Notes under the pieces: generated by a model | Databases searched by the model: none | Seen by the model: only the letters and a program-made list of their open reading frames with translations | What the model was told of the DNA's origin: nothing | Origin: an uncultured Amylibacter sp. | GTDB taxonomy: Bacteria; Pseudomonadota; Alphaproteobacteria; Rhodobacterales; Rhodobacteraceae | Assembly: GCA_905181935.1 (NCBI GenBank) | Contig: CAJIZV010000002.1 | Location: 124,001-188,000, forward strand | Length of the DNA: 64,000 nucleotides | Reading direction: 5' to 3' | Program-made: the position numbers and the translations under genes | In this document: in pieces, positions 8,922-19,211 of the stretch | Layout of the letters: each line of letters opens with the position of its first letter | Numbering within the stretch: position 1 is the first letter of the stretch

Positions 8922-8988
8922 CCAATTCATAAGAGCGATATTGATGTAAATGCTACAGAAATACTTTTTATCTGATAGAAGCTTTTTT

Positions 8989-10527
8989 TCAACTCATGCT
9001 TAAGTAGATATTATACTTTTCCCTCAAGGTTTTGTCTAAGATTGAGTCAAAGGCTACTTCAGATGGCTTTGAAAGAATATCTTCTTTGATTTTGGTAGCT
9101 TTTTGTATCAAGTTTGGTTTGCTGTTTTCTACCCATTCTTTTGGACTGGTTCGATCTCCAAGGCGTGGATAGACGTGATCTGATTGCATTCGGCCCAATG
9201 TTTGGTCAGTACCTAAATAATGCCCTGGACCATTTAAGCAAACATCAGCAATTTGATCTAATGCTAATGTTTCGTCATTAACTTCAATTCCACGCACGCA
9301 GCGCATAGATTGACCAATTAAATCGTCCCCAAGAATTAAAGATTCATGACAAAACCCTAATAGAGATGCATGCATCCCCGCAGCTTCATAAACCATATTA
9401 AGTCCTGATAGGCCTGCCATTACACTTGAACACATCTGCTCCCAACCCGCTTGCATGTCTGGCATCTTTGAATCTGAAGCTCCTGCTGCCGCTCCTCCTG
9501 GTATCCCATAAAATTTATGCATTTGTGAACATCCAGCAGTCAAAAGAGCCTGTTCACCAGACCCAACACTCATTGACCCAGTTCTTAAGTCCAAACCAAA
9601 GGGCCAAGTGCCAAATATAGCTGGATGGCCAGGAACCATGGCATTTACGTAGACTATTCCCGCTAAACACTCTGCAACTGCTTGTGCTATAGCTCCTGCA
9701 ATAGTGGAGGGTGCTGTTGCACCTGCCATACCAGCGGAAAGTAAAAGTACAGGCATTCCACCACGAATACATGCTTCCATTACTTCACAAGCTTCAGTTG
9801 CAAATTTCATTGGTGGAACTACGAAACAATTTGAATTAGAAATAAAGGGACGATCCCTAAATGCAGCTTCCCCGCCCGCTATGTCATAAATAAGTTCAAA
9901 CAGGCCTGGTATAAAAGATGGTTCCGTAAAGCTACTACCTATATGTTTTGTTGTACCTGAAGTTGCACCATAGATTGTATTCATATCCATTTCAAAGTTA
10001 TTAGGAATATCACGGCAGACCATGGGTCTTTGAAAAAAATGAATATTATCAAGTTGTTGAGTAATCTTAGCTGCATCATGAAGATCTTGAAGTACACATT
10101 CACGGTAATTATTTCCATCAACATCGACTAAATTAACTGCGGCTCCAGCAGTTCCATAATGAACGCGATTTCCACCAATATCTAAATCATTTTTTCCATC
10201 TCTAGAATGTAGAGTTATAGATTTAGCAGCTTTTGCAAGCATGTCTTCAACCAATGCGCGAGGAAAGCGTATTCTGCCATCATCACCTAAAATAGCACCT
10301 GCTTTTGTTAAAATTTCCACACCACTAGGTGGCGCATCTGCTAACCCAATCTGCTCGAGTGCATCTAATGCTGTATGATGAATGCGTATAACATCTGAAT
10401 CTGATAATGGTTTGTAAGTGCCACCTTCCATTCCAGGCCTAATTGGCCTAATTTCATCAGATAATTTTGATGATCTTAAGGCTTGTCTGGCTGTGCGACC
10501 GCCAGAACGGCGTGTAACATTTGACAT
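8989..10527 (-). CDS. MttB-family corrinoid-dependent methyltransferase (no pyrrolysine codon)
   Basis: 512 residues from the ATG at 10527, chosen because AAAGGA lies eight bases upstream. An in-frame TTG further upstream would extend translation across a hairpin and is unlikely. The sequence matches the trimethylamine methyltransferase MttB superfamily along its length (GTAGAAVNLVDVDG, HIGSSFTEPSFIPGLFEL, GTWPFGLDLRTGSMSVGSGEQALL). Archaeal MttB has an in-frame amber codon for pyrrolysine; this frame has none. Non-Pyl relatives such as MtgB demethylate glycine betaine or similar quaternary amines and pass the methyl to a corrinoid protein. No corrinoid partner or reductive activator is in the window, but cobalamin genes lie 6 kb away. 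Substrate unknown. Confidence 0.88.
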   Translation of the reverse strand: MSNVTRRSGGRTARQALRSSKLSDEIRPIRPGMEGGTYKPLSDSDVIRIHHTALDALEQIGLADAPPSGVEILTKAGAILGDDGRIRFPRALVEDMLAKAAKSITLHSRDGKNDLDIGGNRVHYGTAGAAVNLVDVDGNNYRECVLQDLHDAAKITQQLDNIHFFQRPMVCRDIPNNFEMDMNTIYGATSGTTKHIGSSFTEPSFIPGLFELIYDIAGGEAAFRDRPFISNSNCFVVPPMKFATEACEVMEACIRGGMPVLLLSAGMAGATAPSTIAGAIAQAVAECLAGIVYVNAMVPGHPAIFGTWPFGLDLRTGSMSVGSGEQALLTAGCSQMHKFYGIPGGAAAGASDSKMPDMQAGWEQMCSSVMAGLSGLNMVYEAAGMHASLLGFCHESLILGDDLIGQSMRCVRGIEVNDETLALDQIADVCLNGPGHYLGTDQTLGRMQSDHVYPRLGDRTSPKEWVENSKPNLIQKATKIKEDILSKPSEVAFDSILDKTLREKYNIYLSMS

Positions 10528-10564
10528 ATTGAATTCCTTTTGAAAATTAAAACATTTGGTTTCA

Positions 10565-10640
10565 ACGGAAAAAAGGTGATCCTCTTGCTGCAAGCCCGCG
10601 AGACGCACCAATGGTGCGTAAGATCAAGCAGGTCATCCAA
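10565..10640 (-). promoter_or_regulatory. Structured leader of the mttB-like gene
   Basis: Directly upstream of the methyltransferase, ACGCACC 10603-10609 and GGTGCGT 10613-10619 form a perfect 7-bp stem with a three-base loop. In the mRNA sense, CCTGCTTG before it and CAAGAGG after it can also pair with one bulge, and TTTTTT follows shortly after. A compact stem with a T-run just ahead of the coding start could be an attenuator or riboswitch. I could not match it to a known SAM, glycine or cobalamin class. Confidence 0.35.
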
Positions 10641-10755
10641 TCTAAATCAATCATAATTATATATTGAGTTAGATTTTAGATTCTGTAAAGAATTTTTTTA
10701 TATGATTATCAATTTTATGTATGATATGAATCATCAGCTAAATGCGATTAGTAGG

Positions 10756-11571
10756 CTAGCTCACCGAAGGTATTGAGCGATGTTCCATAGAATTATAATT
10801 GCAGCTAGAGCAATGTGCTTCTATGAGCTCTTTACCTCTCTCTTTACCAGTGCGACTCTTTTTGATTGTGCGTTTACGATGTAATTGACGGCGATTACAG
10901 TTTGGGCAGCGGCGTAAACCAACTAAAATGTCTCTCATTCGGGTTTCAAAGGATAAAAAAGTAATTATACCTAAAAAAACAAATAGCATATATTTATCCT
11001 CTATAGTGCGCCAAAATGTTGTACGTTTTATTGCAGTTACTAAAGATGTAGTTTCTAATGTTTTTGGATCTGTGATGTCATAGGTAGGCTGTAATCGATT
11101 AATAGTTTCATACACGCCTGCCTCGATACCTTTAGAGAGCTGATTGCCTTTGAAATATGGTATAAAGTGGTTTTGAATAACCAAACCCATTCGTTTATCG
11201 TAAATAGCACCATAACTTGAACCAACTTCAATGCGCATTTCACCGTCAAAGTGTGATATTAAAATTAGTACCCCATCATTTCGGGCAGAAACTCCAATCT
11301 TCCATTTATTAAATAGGCCACCTGTGAATTCTTCTATAGAATTAAACTGTCCATAATCAAAACGGGTTTCTATCGTCACGACTGTCATTTCTAGATCCAG
11401 TGTTTGACGCAACTTCACTAATTTTTCTGTTATGCGGGCTTCAGTTTCTGGATCTAATAAATTTGCGTAATCACTAATGTATGGTGTTATTGGAATAGGA
11501 AAGGTTTTTGCGAAAGCATTTGTGCCTAAAATTAAAAATAAAGTAATAAAAAGATTTTTAACTGATAGCAT
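10756..11571 (-). CDS. TPM-domain (YgcG/Psb32-like) secreted or membrane-anchored protein with zinc ribbon
   Basis: 271 residues. Residues 1-21 form a signal peptide ending AFAKTF. The TPM domain follows at about 30-165, with YISDYANLLDPETEARI, TVVTIETRF and the NDGVLILIS and MRIEVG strands. One membrane helix lies at about 192-208. The tail holds two CxxC pairs (CPNCNRRQ and CSSCNYNS), a cytoplasmic or exposed zinc-ribbon-like module. TPM proteins are periplasmic and linked to envelope upkeep or, in plants, photosystem II repair; the biochemical role is unclear. It lacks the low-complexity Gly-rich tail of many bacterial relatives. It is preceded by a long AT-rich gap and looks monocistronic. 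Confidence 0.8.
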   Translation of the reverse strand: MLSVKNLFITLFLILGTNAFAKTFPIPITPYISDYANLLDPETEARITEKLVKLRQTLDLEMTVVTIETRFDYGQFNSIEEFTGGLFNKWKIGVSARNDGVLILISHFDGEMRIEVGSSYGAIYDKRMGLVIQNHFIPYFKGNQLSKGIEAGVYETINRLQPTYDITDPKTLETTSLVTAIKRTTFWRTIEDKYMLFVFLGIITFLSFETRMRDILVGLRRCPNCNRRQLHRKRTIKKSRTGKERGKELIEAHCSSCNYNSMEHRSIPSVS

Positions 11572-11976
11572 TACATTGCCTGATGTTTGTTTCTAATAAC
11601 CTAATTAAAGCTTAAGTAACGCAGTATCAATAAACTTAAAATTAGTTATATCATATAAAATTAAATTATTTTAATTCAAATGGTTGTGCTAAACAATTAA
11701 TGTTAATAATAATAGGTTTTTTGTAAATAAGCTGCAAATAATGTTTTACTTTCACTGAATATGGCGGTTGTGATGCTGTATGGCTAATCAATAGATTCTT
11801 CATAATTGATTTTTTATATTTGTTATTTTTAACTACTTTTAAGATAAAATCGTCAATTTTAGAGATTTTAGCATATAATTTGTTATATTATTGCCTGTTT
11901 ATATACAACGCCATCTATTTTTTATTTTCATTAGTAAATCAAAGTGTTAGTTCTGTGTTGAAATGGTGAGGTTACT
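11572..11976. other. AT-rich intergenic region upstream of cysS
   Basis: These 405 bases separate two divergent genes and have no reading frame worth calling on either strand. No tRNA or long stem-loop is visible. The promoter of the cysS-cimA operon is expected in the right half, but I could not single out one candidate. Confidence 0.5.
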
Positions 11977-13344
11977 ATGACGATAAAATTATATAATGTG
12001 AAAAACCGCACAAAAGAAGTTTTCACGCCTATCGATCCTAAAAATGTGCGCATGTATGTTTGTGGCCCTACAGTTTATGATCGCGCACATATTGGAAACG
12101 CGCGTCCTGTAGTCGTATTTGATACGCTATATCGCGTTTTGCAACATGCTTATGGGGTAGAGCACGTAAGTTATGCCCGAAACTTTACAGATGTTGATGA
12201 TAAAATTAATACCAAGTCTGTTGAAACAGGTCGATCTATTCGTGACATTACCAATGAAACTATTGGTTGGTATTTGGAAGATATGAATGAATTGGGAGCC
12301 TTAGAGCCAGATTTTGCTCCTCGCGCTACTGAATACATAGCTGAAATGATAACTATGATAGAAGAGTTGATTGAAAAGGGGCATGCATATGCCGTTCAGG
12401 GCCATGCGTTGTTTGATGTTCACTCATACGATGCTTATGGAGCATTCTCAGGAAGATCTGTGGATGATATGATAGCTGGTGCACGTGTGGAAATAGCGCC
12501 TTATAAACAGAACCCAATGGATTTTGTGTTATGGAAGCCATCTAACGATCAACAACCCGGTTGGGATAGCCCTTGGGGGTATGGCCGACCTGGTTGGCAC
12601 ATAGAATGTTCGGCAATGTCGAGGGCGCTGTTTGGCGATAAATTTGATATTCATGGTGGTGGAATTGATTTACAATTCCCACATCATGAGAATGAAATAG
12701 CGCAAAGTTGCGCATGTTGTGGAGATGATACTTTTGCTAATGTCTGGATGCATAATGAGATGTTACAGGTAGAAGGTAAAAAAATGTCTAAATCTTTAGG
12801 AAATTTTTTTTCGGTAAGGGAGCTCCTAGATCAAGGTTATTCGGGGGAAGTGATACGATTTGTTTATCTTAGCACACATTATTCTAAGCCTATGGATTGG
12901 ACTAACAAAAAAGCAGAAGAAGCTGCTACAATATTACGTAAATGGCGAATGATAACTGATGATGTGATCTCATCTAATAGTGTTTCGCCTACAATTATTA
13001 ATGCTTTAGAGGATGATCTAAATACGGCTGGCGCCATTACAGCATTACATAATCTGGCAAAACGTGGCGATGCAGCCCTGCTTAAATCTTCTGCGGCACT
13101 CCTAGGACTTCTTGGAGATGACATGGGTAATTGGGTAAAGGTAATTGACTTTGACTTATCGGCTTTAGAGGAAATGATATCAACTGAGAGAGACAAGGCA
13201 ATGAAAAATAATGATTTTTCAAAAGTTGATTACTTGAAACGCACCTTTGTTTCTGCGGGACTTGATGTGCAAATGAGTAAAAAAGATATTACCTTAATCG
13301 CTGGGCCAAAATTTAACAGCTCTTTGTTGGAGGGTTTGTTATGA
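11977..13344 (+). CDS. cysS: Cysteinyl-tRNA synthetase
   Basis: 455 residues, normal length for class I CysRS. It opens with [18 protein letters not shown]: Cys29 is a zinc ligand and HIGN is the ATP-binding HIGH signature. Further zinc ligands appear in WHIECSAMS and [15 protein letters not shown] near residue 268 is the second nucleotide motif. It charges tRNA-Cys in the cytosol. The stop overlaps the start of cimA by four bases (ATGA), so the two are translationally coupled. Confidence 0.97.
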   Translation: MTIKLYNVKNRTKEVFTPIDPKNVRMYVCGPTVYDRAHIGNARPVVVFDTLYRVLQHAYGVEHVSYARNFTDVDDKINTKSVETGRSIRDITNETIGWYLEDMNELGALEPDFAPRATEYIAEMITMIEELIEKGHAYAVQGHALFDVHSYDAYGAFSGRSVDDMIAGARVEIAPYKQNPMDFVLWKPSNDQQPGWDSPWGYGRPGWHIECSAMSRALFGDKFDIHGGGIDLQFPHHENEIAQSCACCGDDTFANVWMHNEMLQVEGKKMSKSLGNFFSVRELLDQGYSGEVIRFVYLSTHYSKPMDWTNKKAEEAATILRKWRMITDDVISSNSVSPTIINALEDDLNTAGAITALHNLAKRGDAALLKSSAALLGLLGDDMGNWVKVIDFDLSALEEMISTERDKAMKNNDFSKVDYLKRTFVSAGLDVQMSKKDITLIAGPKFNSSLLEGLL

Positions 13345-14963
13345 GCCTTGAAAAAATATATTTATACGATACAACTTTACGCGATGGGCAACAAACCCAA
13401 GGTGTAAACTTTACTGTTGAAGACAAAATCAGCATTTCAAAGGCTCTAGATGAATTGGGTATTGATTATGTAGAAGGTGGATGGCCTGGTGCAAACCCTA
13501 CTGATAGTGATTTTTTTAATAGTGCTCCAAAACTTAAGGCAACTTTCACAGCGTTTGGTATGACCAAGCGTGCTGGTCGCTCAGCTGAAAACGATGATGT
13601 CTTGGCCGCAGTTTTAAATGCTAATACGCCAGGAGTGTGTTTGGTTGGAAAAACGCATGATTTTCACGTTATCAAGGCTCTAGGAATTACTCTTGAGGAA
13701 AATTTAAATAATATTTCAGAAAGTATTAAGCATATCGTAGCTCAGGGTCGTGAAGCTTTGTTCGATTGTGAACATTTTTTCGATGGCTTTCGAGAAAACC
13801 CCCAGTATGCATTGGCTACAGCAAAAGCTGCATACGATGCAGGTGCTCGTTGGGTTGTTTTATGTGATACCAATGGAGGTGCTTTGCCGGCACAAATCCA
13901 ATTGGCCACAACAGCAATTATTAATTATGGCGTCCCAGGAGATCATATTGGTATTCATACACATAATGATACTGAGCATGCAGTTGCTAACTCGCTTGCA
14001 GCTGTAGATGCGGGTGCACGACAAATTCAAGGTACTTTAAATGGTTTAGGTGAACGCTGTGGGAATGCTAATTTAGTCACACTACTTCCAACGTTATTAC
14101 TTAAGGAACCCTATGCGAGCCTTTATGTGACTGGTGTCCATGTTAATAAATTAGCTGGCCTGACAAGCCTTTCACGCATGCTAGATGATGTCTTAAATAG
14201 AGTATCGGATAAATGGGCGGCTTATGTAGGAGCATCAGCGTTTGCACATAAGGCCGGTCTGCACGCATCTGCCATTTTGAAAGATCCGTTAACGTATGAG
14301 CATATAGATCCCTCCGTTGTAGGTAATGAGCGGATTATTCCAATGTCTAATCAAGCAGGACAATCAAATTTACGAAAACGTTTGATGGATGCGGGGCTTA
14401 CCATAGACAAAGGTGATGGACGTCTAAATGAAATTTTAAATACTATAAAAGAACGTGAAGACCGTGGGTATGCTTACGATAGCGCCCAGGCATCATTTGA
14501 ATTGATTGCGCGTAATATTTTGGGTCAATTACCTATATTTTTTGAAATAAAACGCTATCGTGTAACAGTTGAACGCCGCAAAAATAAATATGGTAAAATG
14601 GTTTCTTTATCTGAAGCTGTGGTAGTTGCTAAAATTGGTAAACATAAGGTTTTATCTGTATCTGAAAGTATGGATCCTGAATGTGGTGATCAAGGGCCTG
14701 TAAATGCCTTAACGCGAGCTTTAGCTAAAGATTTAGGCCCATACCAAGCATGTATCGATGATATGCACTTAGTAGACTATAAAGTCCGGATCACTGGGAG
14801 TGGTACTGATGCTGTAACGCGCGTTATAATTGATAGTCAAGATGGACAAGGACGACGATGGTCTACGGTTGGAGTTTCTGCCAATATCGTTGATGCAAGC
14901 TTTGAAGCTTTACTTGATGCTATCAATTGGAAATTAATTCGTGATGGAATGAAACCTGAGTAA
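13341..14963 (+). CDS. cimA: (R)-citramalate synthase
   Basis: 540 residues with an N-terminal HMGL-like TIM barrel ([14 protein letters not shown] near the start, [15 protein letters not shown] around residues 200-214) and a C-terminal LeuA dimer/regulatory domain. The length and motif variants match the CimA subfamily (TIGR00977 type) rather than 2-isopropylmalate or homocitrate synthase. It condenses pyruvate with acetyl-CoA to citramalate, giving 2-oxobutanoate for isoleucine without threonine. It sits between cysS and a squalene-synthase-like gene with overlapping stops and starts (ATGA and TAATG), so the three form one operon. The CimA call is favoured by length; isopropylmalate synthase is the alternative. 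Confidence 0.9.
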   Translation: MSLEKIYLYDTTLRDGQQTQGVNFTVEDKISISKALDELGIDYVEGGWPGANPTDSDFFNSAPKLKATFTAFGMTKRAGRSAENDDVLAAVLNANTPGVCLVGKTHDFHVIKALGITLEENLNNISESIKHIVAQGREALFDCEHFFDGFRENPQYALATAKAAYDAGARWVVLCDTNGGALPAQIQLATTAIINYGVPGDHIGIHTHNDTEHAVANSLAAVDAGARQIQGTLNGLGERCGNANLVTLLPTLLLKEPYASLYVTGVHVNKLAGLTSLSRMLDDVLNRVSDKWAAYVGASAFAHKAGLHASAILKDPLTYEHIDPSVVGNERIIPMSNQAGQSNLRKRLMDAGLTIDKGDGRLNEILNTIKEREDRGYAYDSAQASFELIARNILGQLPIFFEIKRYRVTVERRKNKYGKMVSLSEAVVVAKIGKHKVLSVSESMDPECGDQGPVNALTRALAKDLGPYQACIDDMHLVDYKVRITGSGTDAVTRVIIDSQDGQGRRWSTVGVSANIVDASFEALLDAINWKLIRDGMKPE

Positions 14964-15739
14964 TGGAATTTAATGAAGATATTGCAAACTGTGCAGATTT
15001 AGTAAGGCGTGGTGATCCAGATCGTTTTCTAGCAATTATGAGTGCACCTGTGACAAAGCGGGGGGCATTATTTATTATTTATGCATTTAATTTGGAAGTA
15101 GTCCGCGCACCTTGGGTGACACAAGAGCCGATTATTTCAGAAATGCGATTACAATGGTGGTTAGATTCTATCGAAGAAATTTATGAAGGTAAAACAATAC
15201 GGCGGCACCAAGTCGTAACGCCTTTAGCTGAACTAATATGTACCCAAGACTTACCCCGTGATTTATTTGATAACTTAATTAAAGCAAGGCGATGGGATAT
15301 TTATAAAGAACCCCATGCACATGCGTTTGCCTTTGAAGATTATATTATGTCCACTTCAGGCAATTTGATTGCACTAGCCTGTTTGTCAATTGGAATGCCA
15401 ATATCCGATATTAAAAATGCTAAAGAGTATGGGTTTGGAGACGGAATAGCTCGTTTATTTGTTGCAATTCCAACTTTGGAAAGTATGCAACGATATCCAT
15501 TAATTGATGGTCGTGCAGAAGCTATTTCTGCGTTAGCTAATAGTTCGCTTATTAGAATGAATAATGTTTCATTTTCAGATAGTTCTGGAATATATGCGCT
15601 TCGGACAGCATGGTTGGCTAAGAAAACTTTGAAGTTGGTGGCTAAAGAACCTATGCAAGTTGCAAATGGCATAAGTAGTTCAACAGAATTTTATAAAAAA
15701 ATCTTACTCTTGGCTAAAACTTTCAGCAAAACATTTTGA
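14963..15739 (+). CDS. Squalene/phytoene synthase family protein (NDUFAF6-like)
   Basis: 258 residues with the all-alpha trans-isoprenyl diphosphate synthase fold. The first substrate region reads LQWWLDSIEEIYEG where true squalene/phytoene synthases have a DxxxD Asp pair, so one Asp is not kept. The second region (GDGIARLFVAIPTL) also lacks the second DxxxD. It therefore looks like the degenerate branch that includes the complex I assembly factor NDUFAF6, common as a single copy in alphaproteobacteria. No carotenoid or hopanoid genes are nearby. Its start overlaps the stop of cimA by one base. A catalytic role cannot be excluded. Confidence 0.78.
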   Translation: MEFNEDIANCADLVRRGDPDRFLAIMSAPVTKRGALFIIYAFNLEVVRAPWVTQEPIISEMRLQWWLDSIEEIYEGKTIRRHQVVTPLAELICTQDLPRDLFDNLIKARRWDIYKEPHAHAFAFEDYIMSTSGNLIALACLSIGMPISDIKNAKEYGFGDGIARLFVAIPTLESMQRYPLIDGRAEAISALANSSLIRMNNVSFSDSSGIYALRTAWLAKKTLKLVAKEPMQVANGISSSTEFYKKILLLAKTFSKTF

Positions 15740-15769
15740 TTTTTTAATGATTAATTTAATATATTAACA

Positions 15770-16969
15770 TCAAATATTTTTTTGTTTTGAGATCCATACC
15801 AATGATCCACCTGCTAAAATTAAAAATGGCAGCATTGCTATGTTAACTGAAGTCCAGCCTTCGAGTGAAGTGCCTCCAGAGCAATTCATCAAACTGCCTG
15901 ATGCGAGCGATGCTATGGTAACAAAGCCAAATACAAAAAAATCATTCATACCTTGAACAGAACCACGCTCGTTAGGTTCATGAGCTAGTGCCAACATAGT
16001 TGTTGCTCCAATAAAACCAAAGTTCCAGCCAATGCCTAAAAGTATTAATCCAATGTAGAAGTTTACTAGTTCGACGCCTGCAATATTTGAAATGCCTGCA
16101 CCTCCTAGTATTATAAGCCCTATTGATACAATCCTAGGAGCTCCATATCGAGCAATAAGATGGCCAGTAAAAAAACTTGGAATAAACATGCCAAGAACAT
16201 GCATCATAACTATATCGGCTGCATTTGATTGACTGTATCCACATCCAACTACAGCAAGTGGAGTTGATGTCATAACAAGGTTCATTAACGCGTAAGATAC
16301 CATGGCGCATATTATTGATACTAATATTTTGGGTGATTGTAAGAGTTTTAGCCTTGAACGCCCTAAATGATTGGTTTCAGATAACTTTTCGGTTAAAGGG
16401 ATCTTCAAAAATAAAAATAACAATGATCCTATAAGATTTATGGCAACCACAGATAAATACACCCCCATAAATGGGACAACATAAGCATCAGATGTAAGTT
16501 TTACTAATTGGGGGCCAACTATTGCTGGGATGAGGCCTGCAGCCATTAGATAGGATATAGCTTTGGGACGAAATTCCTCGGAGGCCGTATCAATAGCAGC
16601 AAAACGTAAGAATGCCTGTGCTGACATATAAATACCAGTAAAGTATGACGCTAAGAGAAAAAGTGGAAAAGAGCTAATAAACAAAGCATATGCTCCAAGC
16701 AAACCTCCAACAGCACCACCTAAAGTCCCAATTATAAATCCAAGTCTTCGACCATAATTCTGCATAAGGCTAGATAGCCAAGGGGCTGTTGTCATAGAGC
16801 CAAAGACGATTAAAGATATTGGTAATGTAGCCCAACATATGTTTGTAGAAAACGACTGACCAGCTAACCCCGCAACTATAAATAGCATTGGCATTTGTGC
16901 TCCCAAAACAGCTTGGGCAGCAATCATAATAGTTAAATTGCGTTTGGTGAGGGTATCATCAGCTATCAA
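15770..16969 (-). CDS. Major facilitator superfamily transporter
   Basis: 399 residues with about twelve membrane helices in two six-helix halves. The loop between helices 2 and 3 has LMQNYGRRLGF, a variant of the MFS GxxxDRxGRR motif, and the second half has HLIARYGAPRI at the equivalent position. Its start overlaps the stop of cobB by four bases (ATGA), so it is co-transcribed with cobalamin synthesis genes. That placement hints at export or import of a corrinoid precursor or of something unrelated sharing the operon. It resembles YbfB/drug-efflux-like MFS; substrate unknown. Confidence 0.85.
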   Translation of the reverse strand: MIADDTLTKRNLTIMIAAQAVLGAQMPMLFIVAGLAGQSFSTNICWATLPISLIVFGSMTTAPWLSSLMQNYGRRLGFIIGTLGGAVGGLLGAYALFISSFPLFLLASYFTGIYMSAQAFLRFAAIDTASEEFRPKAISYLMAAGLIPAIVGPQLVKLTSDAYVVPFMGVYLSVVAINLIGSLLFLFLKIPLTEKLSETNHLGRSRLKLLQSPKILVSIICAMVSYALMNLVMTSTPLAVVGCGYSQSNAADIVMMHVLGMFIPSFFTGHLIARYGAPRIVSIGLIILGGAGISNIAGVELVNFYIGLILLGIGWNFGFIGATTMLALAHEPNERGSVQGMNDFFVFGFVTIASLASGSLMNCSGGTSLEGWTSVNIAMLPFLILAGGSLVWISKQKNI

Positions 16970-18237
16970 TTGGTCTGCCTATCAATTATATGAGCAAAGC
17001 TGCCTGATGATGTGCCTTTTACCAGTCCCATATTTGGAAGTTTTGACCCCTCGGCGTCAGTTGCTTGGAATAAAGGATCTCCATCGGCTCGCAATGTAGT
17101 TGCGTAATGAAACTCATGGCCTGTTAATGGGATGGACCACAGCCTATTTGGAGTTAACATGCGATATCCCAAGTTTAATTTTCGATTAGCAAAGCTTGTT
17201 TCTAGGCTCAATAAGCCAAGCATTTCATGGCGTGAACCATTAGCATCAACTAATCCTTCGCCCATAGCCATGTAGCCCCCACATTCACCATAAACAGATG
17301 GGGCGGATTTCATAGCTTTTTTGAAAATATCTGCGTTTGCTAATTTTTCTGCATGAAGTTCTGGATAACCACCCGGTAAGAATATTAAGTCAGCTAATTT
17401 TGGGGCTTGATTTTCAAGTGGTGAGAAAAAAGAAATTTCGGCACCCATATTATGCCATCTTTTTAATAAATGTGGATATGAAAAGGAAAATGCAGCATCT
17501 TTAGCTATTGCTATTGACTGTGCCGGAGGAGGGAGCATTTTTGGAATTGATGATGGTTGATTAATATCACTCATCAATGAGAGTAATTGATTAATGTCAA
17601 CTGCTTCAGATAACATATTTGCTGCTGTATCTAAAAAAGTCTCTAATTGCTCGAGTTCTTGTGCTTGTACTAGGCCAAGGTGCCGTGAAGGTGTTTCCAA
17701 GTTAGTTTGACGATATACTGAGCCCAATATTGGAATTCCTAAGGGTTTTAGAGCAGTGCATATCATTCTATTATGTCGTTGGCTGGCTACCTTATTTAAA
17801 ATAAGTCCTGCTATTTTGATGTCAGGGGCTAATTGGCTAAATCCTAAGGCAACAGCAGCTACTGATTGTGCCTGAGAGGCAACATCCAATACCAGAACTA
17901 TTGGTAAACCAAGAATTCGAGCTAGATCAGCTGTCGATCCTTTGCCATCAGGGAGGGCGCCATCAAACAACCCCATGGCGCCTTCAATAATTAATGGCAA
18001 TGCCCCGCTTGCTAGCATACGAATACTGTCAGGTGACATTGCCCACGCATCTAAATTGAAACACTCAGTACCAGATGCAGCAGCATGAAAACGGGGATCT
18101 ATATAATCAGGTCCACTTTTTGCGGACCTTACAGGAATGCCTGCATGTTTTAACGCACGAAGAAGGCCTAATGTTATTGTAGTTTTGCCACTTGCTGAAC
18201 TTGGAGCAGATAAAATTATGCCACGTGGAACGATCAT
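16966..18237 (-). CDS. cobB: Cobyrinate/hydrogenobyrinate a,c-diamide synthase
   Basis: 423 residues from the ATG at 18237, which overlaps the stop of cobA by four bases (ATGA); the longer open frame would read back into cobA. IILSAPSSASGKTT (9-22) is the P-loop, DPRFHAAASG follows, and the C-terminal type 1 glutamine amidotransferase domain has YGECGGYMAMGEG with the nucleophile Cys and a late GHEFHY. The enzyme uses ATP and glutamine to amidate the a and c side chains of the corrin ring. It is in the order cobA-cobB-MFS. Confidence 0.95.
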   Translation of the reverse strand: MIVPRGIILSAPSSASGKTTITLGLLRALKHAGIPVRSAKSGPDYIDPRFHAAASGTECFNLDAWAMSPDSIRMLASGALPLIIEGAMGLFDGALPDGKGSTADLARILGLPIVLVLDVASQAQSVAAVALGFSQLAPDIKIAGLILNKVASQRHNRMICTALKPLGIPILGSVYRQTNLETPSRHLGLVQAQELEQLETFLDTAANMLSEAVDINQLLSLMSDINQPSSIPKMLPPPAQSIAIAKDAAFSFSYPHLLKRWHNMGAEISFFSPLENQAPKLADLIFLPGGYPELHAEKLANADIFKKAMKSAPSVYGECGGYMAMGEGLVDANGSRHEMLGLLSLETSFANRKLNLGYRMLTPNRLWSIPLTGHEFHYATTLRADGDPLFQATDAEGSKLPNMGLVKGTSSGSFAHIIDRQTN

Positions 18238-19089
18238 GAAGCTTCTGCAGGACGGCCTCTGCCAAGTGGATCTGTGTTGCGAGGGGCATTCCCTAATACC
18301 ATACTTTGCCAATCTAGTGCTTGTCGCATAAGTACAGATTTGCCAATACAAATAATTGCTGGAGGTGCCATTCCTGCTGCTTTAAGATCAACTTCAATTT
18401 TACCAAGTGTGGTTTCTAAAACTTTTTGATTAGCTGTTGTTGCACTAGTTACAACGGCAACCGGTTCATCTGCAGCACGTCCCGCTTTAAGAAGTTCAGC
18501 TGTAATACGGCCAACGTGTTTTATTCCCATATAAATAACTATACACTTGTGATCCGTCTGAAATAGCTTTCCAATTTAGAGAGGAGGGGCTCTCGCCACT
18601 TTGGTCATGTCCTGTTACAAAAGTTACTGACTGATTTACATCTCGGTGCGTCACGGGAATGCCTGCATATGCCAACCCACCAATACCTGCCGATATGCCA
18701 GGAATGATGCGAATAGGAACTCCATGCTGGACTAATGTTTGAGCCTCTTCTCCGCCACGCCCAAATACGAATGGATCGCCACCTTTTAAGCGCAAAACCT
18801 TTTTCCCTTTTTTGGCTAATTCGACTAGATGAAGGGAAATGTCACGTTGTTTAGCTGATGGCTTACCCCCACGCTTTCCAGCATAAATTAATTCAGCAGT
18901 TGAATTAGCCCAATCTAAAATTTCAGGCCCGACAAGAGCGTCGTATACAATAACATCTGCTTGTCGAAGGGCATTTAAAGCATGAAGGGTTAACAGCCCT
19001 GGATCTCCAGGGCCTGCACCACATAACCATACCCAACCGGGCAACAAGATAGGCCAATCATGTGGCGGAAGAAGATTCGTATTTACCAT
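18234..19089 (-). pseudogene. cobA: Uroporphyrinogen-III C-methyltransferase, broken by a one-base frameshift
   Basis: The N-terminal part (GAGPGDPGLLT, GKRGGK, LKGGDPFVFGRGGEE, GIPVTHRD, VTFVTGHD) and the C-terminal part (MGIKHVGRITAELLKAGRAADEP, VVTSAT, CIGKSV) together make a normal siroheme/cobalamin SUMT of about 280 residues. They lie in different frames. After the codons for SQV the sequence reads GTGTATAGTT; dropping one T near 18543 restores QVIVIYMGIKHV. The enzyme methylates uroporphyrinogen III twice to precorrin-2, the shared step for siroheme and B12. The break is not in a homopolymer. It may be a true mutation, a frameshifting site or an assembly error. The downstream stop still couples to cobB. 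Confidence 0.88.
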
Positions 19090-19211
19090 AAGTTGAATAT
19101 GGATCAGATAAGCCAGAATAGCGAGGGGATCCGCGACGTAATAGACTAGATTTTCGTCATGTTGTATATCGGCGTTGGCCTAATGGAAAAAGCTTTCTAT
19201 AGTAAGATTAG

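Noticed and set aside
10528..10611. Extended N-terminus of the MttB-like protein
   Set aside because: It would start at TTG, run through a perfect hairpin, and ignore the good ribosome site before the ATG at 10527.
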